Positions 1-8,180 of a stretch of DNA of 43,872 nt are shown one piece after another. A program made the position numbers and the translations under genes. How positions within the stretch are numbered: position 1 is the stretch's first letter; every line of letters starts with the position of its first letter. The notes beneath the pieces were generated by a model that saw only the letters and a program-made list of their open reading frames with translations, did no database searches and had not been told where the DNA came from. This DNA is from Betaproteobacteria bacterium (GTDB lineage Bacteria; Pseudomonadota; Gammaproteobacteria; Burkholderiales; SG8-41): NCBI GenBank assembly GCA_016192825.1, contig JACPTK010000012.1:1-43872 (forward strand). The letters run 5' to 3'.

Positions 1-1
1 C

Positions 2-130
2 GGACGCGTCGAACCTCGCGCCGTGAAACGAAGACCCAAGACTCATCCCCTGCTGACCAGACCACGCCATGTTCTCCGCACGCAACTGCTCAAACAGCAG
101 CAAGCGCACATCGCGGCCGGCTTAAGGTAG
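2..130 (+). pseudogene. IS4-family transposase, C-terminal fragment
   Basis: The frame that opens at base 2 ends at the TAG of 128-130. It reads as the well-conserved tail of IS4-type transposases: a GRVEPRAVKRRPK stretch followed by HPLLTRPR. Only about 42 residues lie in the window, so the upstream part may continue beyond the left edge or be missing. The fragment stops 8 bases before the left end of the RayT element. The N-terminal half of an IS4 transposase lies at 8.8-9.2 kb on the other strand, also against a RayT end. Family assignment rests on recognising the tail motif. Confidence 0.6.
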
Positions 131-137
131 TGCCATT

Positions 138-868
138 GGGGACGCACCCCTTTTCCTAGGCCTTCCTTGGCCGCCCGCGGGGTCGCGAGCGCAACATCTG
201 CTTCGCCTGCCGCTCGAGCTTTCGAATGAACCTCTCGGCCCCGCACGGCAATCCTCGCTCAACGTGGCGGCGCAACACTTCCAGCTGCTCCGCCCGGTCC
301 CCCTCCGCCAGCCACTTCGACCAGTCACCGATCGAATTGACTTGCCTCAGCCACTGCGGGTCCTTCGTCAGCACCGAATCCGCTTTCAGCCCACAATGCG
401 CCGCCGCGCTCGACCAGCGGTAATTCTCGGCGCGGCGCACCATCCGCGCACGCACCGGGTTTCGTTCCACATACCGGATTGCCGCCCACAGATAAGTCTC
501 ATCCAGTGCCGAGGAGAAAAACCTCCCCTGCCATAGATGGCCCCTCCACTTCTTGAGTCGATTGATCCGTTGGGCGTAGCGCGTATGCAGCGGCCGCAAC
601 ACCCGCTCCAATGCATCCTCGCGCCCGGGAACGGCCACCAGGTGAATGTGATTGCTCATCAGGCAATAGGCGAGGACCTCGACGCCGTGCTTTGCGCAGT
701 ACTCTGCCAGCCACTCCAGATAAGCCTCACGGTCCGCATCGCTGAAGAAAACATTCTCACGGCGATTGCCGCGTTGGGTGATGTGGTGGGGAACGCCGGA
801 GAAAACCGGACGCGCAAGCCTCGGCATGCGCCGAGAATATCTTTATCTCGAACAAGAGGTGCGTCTCC
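138..868. mobile_element. RayT element copy 1, bounded by inverted GGGGACGCACCCC-type ends
   Basis: The transposase gene is bracketed by GGGGACGCACCCC (138-150, followed by TTTT) and its imperfect inverse GAGGTGCGTCTCC (856-868, followed by TTTTT). The same pair brackets copy 2 at 8181-8193 and 8769-8780. Such small palindromic ends are typical of REP-associated Y1 transposons, which move as single strands and do not duplicate the target. Confidence 0.6.
156..827 (-). CDS. REP-associated tyrosine transposase (RayT/TnpA_REP), intact
   Basis: This 223-residue protein belongs to the Y1 (HUH) single-strand transposases that recognise REP palindromes. The start MPRLARPVFSG followed by HHITQRGNRR is the classic family N-terminus. 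The metal-binding HUH motif is NHIHLV (His60 and His62). The catalytic tyrosine should be Tyr119 in RYVERNPVRA. The C-terminus is basic (RSRPRGRPRKA), as expected for DNA binding. Length is normal for the family. The frame is open and both catalytic motifs are present, so it could be active. Copy 2 at 8.2-8.7 kb is nearly identical but has a 127-bp internal deletion. Confidence 0.9.
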   Translation of the reverse strand: MPRLARPVFSGVPHHITQRGNRRENVFFSDADREAYLEWLAEYCAKHGVEVLAYCLMSNHIHLVAVPGREDALERVLRPLHTRYAQRINRLKKWRGHLWQGRFFSSALDETYLWAAIRYVERNPVRARMVRRAENYRWSSAAAHCGLKADSVLTKDPQWLRQVNSIGDWSKWLAEGDRAEQLEVLRRHVERGLPCGAERFIRKLERQAKQMLRSRPRGRPRKA

Positions 869-959
869 TTTTTCCTCCCCTTTTTCCGCCTTATTCCGCT
901 CACGCTTGGCTGGCAACATCCGGGGTTGCCGGGATCGGCCGAAAATCCAGTTGCGAGAG

Positions 960-1928
960 TCAGCGCTTCTTGAGACCTATCGCCGTTACGACCTTGCCCC
1001 AGCGCTCGTAATCCCTGCGTATCTTTGCCCCGAGCTGCTCTGGCGTCAGCCGCTCGGGATCGACGGATACCGAGACGAGTCTCGAATGAACTTCGGGATC
1101 GTGGGTAACTTGCGCCGATACCTCGTTGAGCCGGTTGATGATCGCGCGAGGTGTGCCGGCGCGCGTCAGCACGGCGTACCAGGACGTCGCCTCATAACCG
1201 GGCAGGACTTCGGCAATGGCAGGCACGTCGGGCAACGACGGCACACGCTTGGGGCCCGTGATGCCGAGCGCGCGCACCTGCCCGGACTTGATGTAGGCGA
1301 GGCCTGACGAGAGCGCGGACATCAGCATCTGGATTTCTCCTGAAGCAACGCCGACGAGCGCAGGCGCGGCGCCTTTGTACGGCACGTGCACGATATCGAT
1401 GCCAGCCATCATCTTGAACATCTCGCCGGCAAGATGTCCGGTTGCCCCGAGCCCCGAGGAGCCGAAGTTGATCGTGCCCGGCTTCGCCATGCCGAGCGCA
1501 ATCAGTTCCTTGAGTGACTTCGCCGGCAGGCCCGGGTAAACCATCAGCGCGAGCGGGCTGTTACCGATGAGCGCGACCGGCGCGAAGTCGCTGGTCGCGT
1601 TGTATTTGAGCTTGATCAGGTGAGGGGCGATCGCCGCTGTTCCGTTGGCCATGACGCACAGCGTGTATCCGTCCGCAGGAGCCTGCGACAGAAGCTCACC
1701 GGCGACGACGCCGCCCGCGCCCACCCTGTTGTCGACGACCACCTGCCGGCCGAGCAGCTCCGTCAGTTTCGTGGCATAAATGCGGGTCACGACGTCGGTC
1801 GGTCCTCCCGCGGCCTGTGCGACGATGATGCGGATCGGCTTCGTGGGATAGTCTTGTGCCGCGGCGGGCGCAGGGACGATGCCCGCGATGGTGCTGAGAA
1901 CAATCGAAATTGCCGTTGCTTTGTTCAT
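960..1928 (-). CDS. Bug/TctC-family tripartite tricarboxylate solute-binding protein
   Basis: A 322-residue periplasmic binding protein of the Bug family, which captures carboxylates or related small molecules for TctAB-type transporters. A signal peptide covers about residues 1-24 with cleavage likely after PAAA, before QDYPTKPIRI. The family hallmarks YPTKPIRIIV and AAGGPTDVVTR (ligand-loop region), and later FGSSGLGATGHLAGE and VPYKGAAPAL, are all present. No TctA or TctB gene is near, so it either partners with a distant permease or serves as a sensor component. It starts 35 bases after the gamma-glutamyltransferase stop and is probably the last gene of that operon. Confidence 0.92.
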   Translation of the reverse strand: MNKATAISIVLSTIAGIVPAPAAAQDYPTKPIRIIVAQAAGGPTDVVTRIYATKLTELLGRQVVVDNRVGAGGVVAGELLSQAPADGYTLCVMANGTAAIAPHLIKLKYNATSDFAPVALIGNSPLALMVYPGLPAKSLKELIALGMAKPGTINFGSSGLGATGHLAGEMFKMMAGIDIVHVPYKGAAPALVGVASGEIQMLMSALSSGLAYIKSGQVRALGITGPKRVPSLPDVPAIAEVLPGYEATSWYAVLTRAGTPRAIINRLNEVSAQVTHDPEVHSRLVSVSVDPERLTPEQLGAKIRRDYERWGKVVTAIGLKKR

Positions 1929-1963
1929 CGCAGGACTCCTCGGTCAAACGACACGAAAGGGCC

Positions 1964-3676
1964 TCAAACGCCCAACGCATAACACGGCCGGCGGGGATCG
2001 GCACCGCCCTCCAGCAAACCCGTGTCTTCCTTGACTCGAATCGCGCACACTGCTCCCGCGCGCCATTCCAGTTCCTGCCACGGCGCCACCTTGTGTCCGA
2101 GCTCTGCGAGTGCGGCCGTGGTCGAGTCATCGATGCGGCTTTCGAGATTGAGCCGGCCCGGGTGATAGGCGTGTGGCTCGGAGGAGGACGGGAAGCTGTA
2201 CGTGGCGAAACGCGGCGCCTCCACGGCCGCCTGTGCGTCCATGCCCCAGACCACGATATTCAGAAACACCTGCAGCATCGCTTGCGGCTGAATGTCGTTG
2301 CCGGGGGAGCCGAATGGCATGAAAAGCCTGCCGTTCCTGAATGCGAGCGCCGGGTTCGGCGTGAGGCGTGGCCGCTTGCCCGGTGCGAGCGCCGCGGGAT
2401 GAGCGGGGTCCGTCCACGACTGCGATCCGCGCGACGACGGGCACAAGCCGGTGCCCGGGATGACGGGCGTCGCGCTCGATCCGTCGCTCGGAGTGGCCGA
2501 AAATGCGTTCCCGTCGCCGTCCACGACGCATACGTAGGATGTATCCGCCAGCGGAGCCGGTTCCCCGAGCGTTGCTTGAGGAAGCGGCCTTGCCCGCGTT
2601 ACGCCCCGTGCATCACCCGGGGGCGGCATTTCCGCCCAGGCCTCCGAAGCCCGGATCAGCCGGCGCCGGGCGGCTGCGTATTCGCTGGACAACAGCACGT
2701 CGAGCGGCACCTCGACGAACCGCGGGTCCCCGTAGTAGTGATGGCGATCGGCGAACGAGAGCTTGAGCGCCTCGGTGAGGTGATGGATGTATGAAGGAGA
2801 GTTGTGTCCCATCGACCTCAAATCGAAACCGGCGAGCAAGTTCAGCGTCTGAGGCAATACGGGGCCCTGCGACCAGGGGCCGCACGCGTGCACCTCGACA
2901 CCCTGGAACTCCACCTTCACCGTCGGCTCGAAGCGCACGTCGTAGGCCGCGAGATCTTCCATCGTGACCCAGCCGCCGCGTTCGCGGTGATAATCCGCAA
3001 TCTTTTTCGCGATATCGCCGCGGTAGAAGGCGTCGCGCGCGACTTTCAGCCCCGCCGCGCGACCCTTGCTGCGGTGCGCCGATTCCTGATCGACCATGTA
3101 CTGCAGCGTCGCGGCGAGTTCCTTCTGCACGAAACGTTCTCCGACGCGCGGCGGGCGGCCATTGGGGAGGAAGACGGCGCTGCTTGCCGGCCACCGCCGG
3201 TAGCTCTCTTCGTGCTCACGGATGTAGTCGGCCATGAAGCCGTGCATCGCAAAACCGTCGCGTGCCAGGCGAATCGCGGCCTGCGCGACGTCGCCTAAGG
3301 ACAGGGTGCCGAACTCCGCGAGGGCCTTGATCCAGGAGGCCGGCGCGGCCGGCATGACGGTGCGCAGGATGCCCGGCGGCATCGCGCCCGCATGCTCGCG
3401 CCGGAAGTAATCGAGGGATGCGGCCCTGGGCCACGTGCCGAGGCCGTCGATGTTCACGACCCTGCGCTCCCGGGCAAGATAGATCATGATCGGCGCGACG
3501 CCGGCGAAGTTTACGCGGTCGGTTTGCAGAACCCCGAGCGCGATTCCGGCGGCGACACCCGCATCGATTGCGTTGCCGCCGGCTTCGAGGATCTGGAAAC
3601 CGGCGTGCGCGGCCGAGTAATGCCCCGCCGAAATCATGTGTCGGCTGCCGGTAATGGACGGGCGATACGTGGCCAT
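1964..3676 (-). CDS. Gamma-glutamyltransferase family protein
   Basis: This 570-residue protein is an N-terminal-nucleophile hydrolase of the gamma-glutamyltransferase/acylase family. The proenzyme cleaves itself before a threonine that becomes the nucleophile. The candidate is Thr379 in ADTSYVCVVDGDGN. The oxyanion-type loop appears as FGSPGND (about 455-461), and the N-terminal ISAGHYSAAHAG and EAGGNAIDAGVA motifs are typical. There is no signal peptide, so unlike exported Ggt it should stay in the cytoplasm, like the YwrD-type subgroup. It lies between the flavin dehydrogenase genes and a Bug protein. A broken copy of the same family lies at 7.6-7.8 kb, also next to a Bug gene. The substrate is unknown; a gamma-glutamyl or N-acyl conjugate is an inference. 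Confidence 0.9.
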   Translation of the reverse strand: MATYRPSITGSRHMISAGHYSAAHAGFQILEAGGNAIDAGVAAGIALGVLQTDRVNFAGVAPIMIYLARERRVVNIDGLGTWPRAASLDYFRREHAGAMPPGILRTVMPAAPASWIKALAEFGTLSLGDVAQAAIRLARDGFAMHGFMADYIREHEESYRRWPASSAVFLPNGRPPRVGERFVQKELAATLQYMVDQESAHRSKGRAAGLKVARDAFYRGDIAKKIADYHRERGGWVTMEDLAAYDVRFEPTVKVEFQGVEVHACGPWSQGPVLPQTLNLLAGFDLRSMGHNSPSYIHHLTEALKLSFADRHHYYGDPRFVEVPLDVLLSSEYAAARRRLIRASEAWAEMPPPGDARGVTRARPLPQATLGEPAPLADTSYVCVVDGDGNAFSATPSDGSSATPVIPGTGLCPSSRGSQSWTDPAHPAALAPGKRPRLTPNPALAFRNGRLFMPFGSPGNDIQPQAMLQVFLNIVVWGMDAQAAVEAPRFATYSFPSSSEPHAYHPGRLNLESRIDDSTTAALAELGHKVAPWQELEWRAGAVCAIRVKEDTGLLEGGADPRRPCYALGV

Positions 3677-3727
3677 CAGTTGCTCCTTCTGTCAATTCCG
3701 CCGGCGCATGATCACGCTGGCGTCCAG

Positions 3728-5143
3728 CTACATCCGTGTCACGGCGTAGAGCGCTGCATCGGTTTTGGGCAGCGCGGCGAGTTCCCCGACCGTTATCGGT
3801 TTTACCGGCGGGCGCAGCCGATAATAGCCTACTTCCTGTGGGGACAGGCCGCGGTGCTCCGCGATGAGCTCGGTCACCGTCAGCCCGCAGAGCCGGCCCT
3901 GGCATGGCCCCATGCCGCACCTGAGGAAGACCTTCATCTGGTTCGGACCTGGGCAGCCGAGCGCGATCGCATCGATGATCTGGCTCGCGGTGGTCTCCTC
4001 GCAACGGCAGACGACGGTGTCTCCGGACGGTTGCCGAAAGATCCTGGCGGGCCGATAGAGCGCGTCGAGGAAGGGCCGTCCACGCAGACACCGCGCAAGC
4101 TCATCCCGGACGTGGGTTTCCTCGGGGTCTGGGACACTGCGGCCGAGGGCGCGCGCGGCAGCCATGGCTGCGAGTCGGCCCCGCCACTCTGCGGCCTCCG
4201 CGCCGGCAATGCCCGCGCCATCGCCCGCGATCGCGATGCCGTCGATGGACGCGTTGCCGTACGCGTCGAGCACGGGGACCCAGCACAGTTGCTCGTCGCT
4301 CCAGCGATGTTTGATGCCGACCGCCATGGGAAGGTTGACGTTGGGCGCAACGCCCTGGTGGAGAAACAGGTTATCGACGGCCAGGCGCTGCGCCGCGCCG
4401 TTGCCGCGACGGTATTCGACGTGGGTTACCCGGTCGTCGCCGATCGCGCGCAACGATGTGATGTCCGCGATGACGGGCGCTTCGCGCTTGACGGCGCGCA
4501 GCAGCTTCATGCCGTCCCGGAAATAGCCCGAAAACAGGAACGGCAGCAAATGCGGCAGCGCGCGGGCCCGGTTCCCCGCGGGCGTCGTATCGAGTATCGC
4601 GGAGAGCTGCGCGCCGGCGTTCAGATACTGCCATGCGATCAGCCACAACAGCGGCCCGCAGCCGGCGAGCACGGTGCGCCCCGCGGGCAGCAGTCCCGCC
4701 GACTTCAGGAGAATCTGCGCCGCCCCGGCACTCATGACGCCCGGAAGCGTCCACCCCGGGATCGGGAACGGCCGCTCGAGCGCGCCAGTGCAGATGACGA
4801 CGCGTCGGGCGGCGGTCAGAACGGATCCGCCGTGCAAAGAAACGCCGATTTCGCGTTCCGGCGTGAGACTCCACACCGTCGCCTCCGGCACGTACTGTGC
4901 ACCGCTCGAGCGGAACGCGCGGGTGAGGTCCATCCCGCGCCAATAACTTGCGCCGAGCACTCGCTTGTCGGTGACCGGCGTCTCTTCGATTGCTCGGAAG
5001 ATCTGTCCGCCGACGCTCGCCTGCTCGTCGAAGAGCACGGTCGACAGCCCCCCTTTCGCGCACAGCGTCGCTGCCGCGAGGCCGGCAGGGCCTGCGCCGA
5101 TGATCGCAACGTCGTAGGAATCGCGTATGGCCACGGGATTCAT
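3728..5143 (-). CDS. FAD/NAD(P)-binding oxidoreductase with C-terminal [2Fe-2S] (BFD) domain, HcnB/opine-oxidase subunit A type
   Basis: The preferred start is the ATG at 5143, which overlaps the TAA stop of the upstream ferredoxin gene (TAATG); an open frame further upstream codes only for the complementary region. The 471-residue protein has an N-terminal FAD Rossmann motif (GAGPAG, residues 16-21) and a second nucleotide-binding motif (about 158). A BFD-like [2Fe-2S] domain near the C-terminus uses Cys379, Cys381, Cys409 and Cys414 (VCRCEE, RCGMGPCQG). This matches the middle subunit of membrane-associated flavin dehydrogenases such as HcnABC, octopine/nopaline oxidase and D-hydroxyproline dehydrogenase. 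It is probably the electron-transfer subunit working with the two genes upstream. Confidence 0.9.
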   Translation of the reverse strand: MNPVAIRDSYDVAIIGAGPAGLAAATLCAKGGLSTVLFDEQASVGGQIFRAIEETPVTDKRVLGASYWRGMDLTRAFRSSGAQYVPEATVWSLTPEREIGVSLHGGSVLTAARRVVICTGALERPFPIPGWTLPGVMSAGAAQILLKSAGLLPAGRTVLAGCGPLLWLIAWQYLNAGAQLSAILDTTPAGNRARALPHLLPFLFSGYFRDGMKLLRAVKREAPVIADITSLRAIGDDRVTHVEYRRGNGAAQRLAVDNLFLHQGVAPNVNLPMAVGIKHRWSDEQLCWVPVLDAYGNASIDGIAIAGDGAGIAGAEAAEWRGRLAAMAAARALGRSVPDPEETHVRDELARCLRGRPFLDALYRPARIFRQPSGDTVVCRCEETTASQIIDAIALGCPGPNQMKVFLRCGMGPCQGRLCGLTVTELIAEHRGLSPQEVGYYRLRPPVKPITVGELAALPKTDAALYAVTRM

Positions 5144-5439
5144 TACGGGAGCCCGCGCTTGCCCGATTGAAGCTCGACGGTCATGCCATCGCGCACTCGA
5201 ACGAGACAGCCCTGGCGGTTGCCGACGCCGTCCACCACTACCAGACAATCGAAGCACACCCCCATCATGCAATAGGGTGCGCGGGGGACGCCGGAAATCG
5301 GTGTGGTGCGGCAGTGAGGGATGCCCGCGGCGAGCATCGCCGCGGCAACCGTGTCGCCTTCGCGCGCGGTTACGGATCGGCCGTCAATCGTGAGCGTGAC
5401 CGTCCGCTCCGCTTTATCAGGCTGCGAGCGCTGGAACAT
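5143..5439 (-). CDS. [2Fe-2S] ferredoxin-like small subunit (HcnA/OoxX type)
   Basis: A 98-residue protein of the Fer2_4 type. Cysteines at 57, 62, 65 and 78 (YCMMGVCFDC and RQGC) fit the expected plant-type [2Fe-2S] ligand pattern. Such small subunits pass electrons between the amine-oxidising flavoprotein and the NAD-type flavoprotein in HcnABC-like and opine-oxidase complexes. It overlaps the upstream oxidase gene by 23 bases and the downstream gene by one base, which indicates strict translational coupling of the three subunits. Confidence 0.9.
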   Translation of the reverse strand: MFQRSQPDKAERTVTLTIDGRSVTAREGDTVAAAMLAAGIPHCRTTPISGVPRAPYCMMGVCFDCLVVVDGVGNRQGCLVRVRDGMTVELQSGKRGLP

Positions 5440-6559
5440 GAAATCTCCGCGAGCTGAAAGGCGCGAACCGGTCGGCGGGCAGCTCGCCTGCCGCTATGCA
5501 TGGCGCGAGGGCGAGAGCATGTGCCGCGGCGAGCGTGACCCCGCTGTGGCAGGACGCGCAGAATGCCCCCGGGCAGGTCTCCGATTGATCGTAGATCGGA
5601 AAGCCGTCTTTCGTCATGACACGCAAGGCGGCCCAGGTGCGCACGATGTTGAGCCTTGCAACGTCCGGAAACATTCGCACCGCGCGGCTCGCGAGTACCG
5701 ATATGACCGGCACTGTCACGCTCGGGTCGGCGCCGGCTTCCTCCACCGAGTCGCCCAACATGACGCTGCCCTCGTCCGTCTGGCGCACGGTCTGCACCAG
5801 GCAGTTCAGAAACGGCTCGGTCTTTTCCGTCACGATGATCTGGCCGCGCTGCGGCCGCACGGGAACGTCGAGACCGACCATGGGGGCGAGGCGCGCATTG
5901 TCGATGCCGGCGGCGAGCACGATCTTCGGCGCACGAATTTCGCGCTGCCGCGTCAAGAGCCGAAACTCACCGCCGGAATACTCGATGCGCTCCGCGCGAT
6001 GCTCCGGGAGATACCTCACGCCGGCCTGCTGCATGCCGGCATGGAGCGCCCGGAAGAGCCGCGGTGAGTTGCAGTGGCCGTCGAAGCGGCTGTAGCTCGC
6101 ACCGACGACTTCGGGGCCGATTCTCGGAATTGCCTGCTTCACCCGTGCGCGATCGAGCATCTCGAACTCGAAGCGCTCCATCCCCGGCTGGTCCTGGATC
6201 GCCTGAAGAAGCGTGCGGCGCTTCTCCAGTTCGATCTCCGACAGCGAAAGGTTGAAGCCGCCCGGACGCTGGAAACCGACATCGATTCCCGTTTGTTGCC
6301 GCAGCATGTCCGCGAAACCCGCCCAGGCGTTCGCCGAACGCATGGTCCAGATGGAATAGGGCGCGAGTCCCAGTCCCTTGCTTTGCACCCAGACCAGCGC
6401 AAAGTTGCCGCGCGATGCGCGAAACGCGATATCACCCTCGTCGAGAACGGCGACGCGCTGCCCGATTTTCGCGAGGCCCCACGCGATGGCCGAGCCCATG
6501 AGCCCGCCGCCGATGACCGCAACATCGATGTCGCGTCTTGACGATTGTGAAGCGTCCAT
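5417..6559 (-). CDS. FAD-dependent amine/D-amino-acid oxidase-like subunit (HcnC/opine-oxidase subunit B type)
   Basis: A 380-residue DAO-superfamily flavoprotein. The dinucleotide-binding motif VIGGGLMGSAIAWGLA lies at residues 15-30, followed by the expected acidic end of strand two (AVLDEGDIA). It is the presumed substrate-oxidising subunit of the three-gene dehydrogenase. Family relatives oxidise glycine (HCN synthase), opines, proline-type compounds or sarcosine, and the sequence alone does not decide between them. It begins 24 bases after... reading in sense, the upstream Bug gene ends at 6584, so the genes are almost contiguous and very likely co-transcribed. Confidence 0.88.
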   Translation of the reverse strand: MDASQSSRRDIDVAVIGGGLMGSAIAWGLAKIGQRVAVLDEGDIAFRASRGNFALVWVQSKGLGLAPYSIWTMRSANAWAGFADMLRQQTGIDVGFQRPGGFNLSLSEIELEKRRTLLQAIQDQPGMERFEFEMLDRARVKQAIPRIGPEVVGASYSRFDGHCNSPRLFRALHAGMQQAGVRYLPEHRAERIEYSGGEFRLLTRQREIRAPKIVLAAGIDNARLAPMVGLDVPVRPQRGQIIVTEKTEPFLNCLVQTVRQTDEGSVMLGDSVEEAGADPSVTVPVISVLASRAVRMFPDVARLNIVRTWAALRVMTKDGFPIYDQSETCPGAFCASCHSGVTLAAAHALALAPCIAAGELPADRFAPFSSRRFHVPALAA

Positions 6560-6583
6560 CGGAGAAATCCATGGAAGGAGAAA

Positions 6584-7585
6584 TCAATCCACTCGTGCGC
6601 CGGCGCGTGCGACGATATCCGCCCACTTCGCGTGCTCGCGCTTGATGTAGGCCGCGAACTCCGACGCATTGCTGCCGCCGGAGAGCATGCCGCGCTTGGC
6701 GAAGGCGGAGGAAATGTCCGGCGAGCGCACCGCGTTGACCATCACGGCATTCAGCCGCTCGACGATGGCCTGCGGCGTGCCCGTGGGAACGACGAAGCCC
6801 TGCCACAGGTTGGTCTCGTATCCCTTGAGCCCGGATTCGTCCACAGTCGGAACGTCGGGCAGCAGCGCATTGCGCTTTAATCCCGTCGTCGCGATCGCGC
6901 GGAGCTTGCCCGCTGCGATGAGCGGCGTGCCCGAGGAGAGGCTCGTCACGCTCATCTGGGTCTGGCCGGCCAGGAGGTCCGTCAGCGCCAGCGGGCTGCC
7001 CCTGTACGGCACGTGCACGATGTCGATCTTCGCCATGGACTTGAACAGCGCGCCGCCGAGGTGGGAGGTCGTGCCGCTGCCCGAGGATCCGTAGAAGATC
7101 TCGCCGGGTTTCGCCTTTGCCAGCGCAACGAGATCCTTCACGCTGCGCACCGGCAACGATGGATGCACAACCATCACGTTTTCCGTGGTGGTCACGAGCG
7201 CGACCGGCGCGAAGTCACGCAGCGGGTTGTACCGCAGGTTGCGATAGAGCGCCGGCGCGATCGCGAGCGTGCTGGTGTTGCCCATCAGGATCGTGTAGCC
7301 GTCCTTCGGCGCGCCCGCGACGATCTCGGAGCCCACCGTGCCACCGGCCCCCGGGCGGTTCTCGACGATGACGCTTTGCCCGAGCATCGGCGCGATCTTG
7401 CCGGCCACCGCGCGCGCAACGACGTCGGTCCCGGCGCCGGGTGGGAACGGCACGACAATGTGGATCGGATGCGTCGGATACGGCTGCGACAGTGCCGGAG
7501 AAGCCACCGCGTAGCACGCGGCGGCAAGGGCGATACCCAACACCGATGGCATGCCCGAAACTCGCCGGACAGGTGTTCTCGTCAT
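6584..7585 (-). CDS. Bug/TctC-family solute-binding protein
   Basis: The start at 7585 is chosen because a purine-rich ribosome site (GAGGAGACGAGG) lies just upstream and the protein then begins with a normal signal peptide. Cleavage is likely near SPALSQ, before PYPTHPIHIVV. The mature part carries the Bug motifs PFPPGAGTDVVARAV, YGSSGSGTTSHLGG and VPYRGSPLALT. Length is 333 residues, normal for the family. It is the first intact gene of the flavin-dehydrogenase operon and 16 bases downstream of a decayed gamma-glutamyltransferase. It may deliver the substrate of the dehydrogenase; that is inferred from context only. Confidence 0.92.
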   Translation of the reverse strand: MTRTPVRRVSGMPSVLGIALAAACYAVASPALSQPYPTHPIHIVVPFPPGAGTDVVARAVAGKIAPMLGQSVIVENRPGAGGTVGSEIVAGAPKDGYTILMGNTSTLAIAPALYRNLRYNPLRDFAPVALVTTTENVMVVHPSLPVRSVKDLVALAKAKPGEIFYGSSGSGTTSHLGGALFKSMAKIDIVHVPYRGSPLALTDLLAGQTQMSVTSLSSGTPLIAAGKLRAIATTGLKRNALLPDVPTVDESGLKGYETNLWQGFVVPTGTPQAIVERLNAVMVNAVRSPDISSAFAKRGMLSGGSNASEFAAYIKREHAKWADIVARAGARVD

Positions 7586-7601
7586 TTTCCTCGTCTCCTC
7601 G

Positions 7602-7840
7602 TTAGTGCGCCCCGCGCAGGGGCGCAATTGTTTGATTGAATCGGCGCCACCAGTCCAGCGCGCAGGCCGGGCGGCGCGTACCGGCGCCCCCTGCAAGCAC
7701 GCCGGTCCGCGCGTCTTTCCTGACTGCGCACACGGCGCCCGCCCGGAAGTCGAGGTCAGGGCCACCACTCGACGTCGTGGCGGAACGCGGCGAGCGCCTC
7801 GCCGGCGACGTTAGCCCTGATTTCGACGGCACGACGGCAG
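7602..7840 (-). pseudogene. Gamma-glutamyltransferase C-terminal remnant with frameshift
   Basis: The minus strand carries DLDFRAGAVCAVRKDAR, then RPACAL, matching ELEWRAGAVCAIRVKED and RPCYAL at the C-terminus of the intact enzyme at 1964-3676. Just upstream, in another frame, ALAAFRHDVEWWP matches AALAELGHKVAPW of the same protein. The two frames meet at about 7760, where one extra base after a TGG CCC pair shifts the reading and creates a TGA. About 75 residues are recognisable, and homology fades above 7840. This is a second, decayed member of the family, placed before a Bug gene like the intact copy. Confidence 0.75.
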
Positions 7841-8180
7841 TTCATGAGTAGAGGTAAGCTGTCTTCATCGATCCTTGGAGAGCCGGACGATATTATCACG
7901 CTTGCCGATCTGCTTCGTAATCACGCCAGAGAAGAAGTGCAGAGAAGAAGGGGTCACCCATTAGAAGGCCGTGGTCAAGGGACGAAGAAAGGTAGCGCAG
8001 TCGTTTGAGTTGCGCCATCCGCTCCAAGTTCTCCACCCTCATTGCCAAGCGCCGTTCTGCTACGCGCCCTGTTTCTCGTTTCAATTGGTGTCGGAGCTGA
8101 TCCGCACCAGTCACCCATCAGGATCAAGGCCGGTGGCTGATCGGTCCTGACTCAGCCGTGCTCCTGGCGATGGGGACAAA
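7841..8180. other. Intergenic stretch without a recognisable gene
   Basis: About 340 bases lie between the decayed gamma-glutamyltransferase and RayT copy 2. Short open frames exist on both strands, including a 72-codon one at 7896-8114 on the minus strand, but none resembles a known family or has a clear ribosome site. The sequence probably consists of further decayed material. Confidence 0.4.

Noticed and set aside
537-1307. A 256-codon plus-strand frame over the RayT and Bug genes
   Set aside because: It spans two unrelated minus-strand genes and the gap between them, which a real gene would not.
3728-6559. Naming the genes hcnABC and calling the organism cyanogenic
   Set aside because: Homology does not separate HCN synthase from opine and hydroxyproline dehydrogenases, and the gene order and neighbours favour catabolism.
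7896-8114. A 72-codon minus-strand frame in the mobile-element graveyard
   Set aside because: No family match, no ribosome site, and a composition typical of chance frames.
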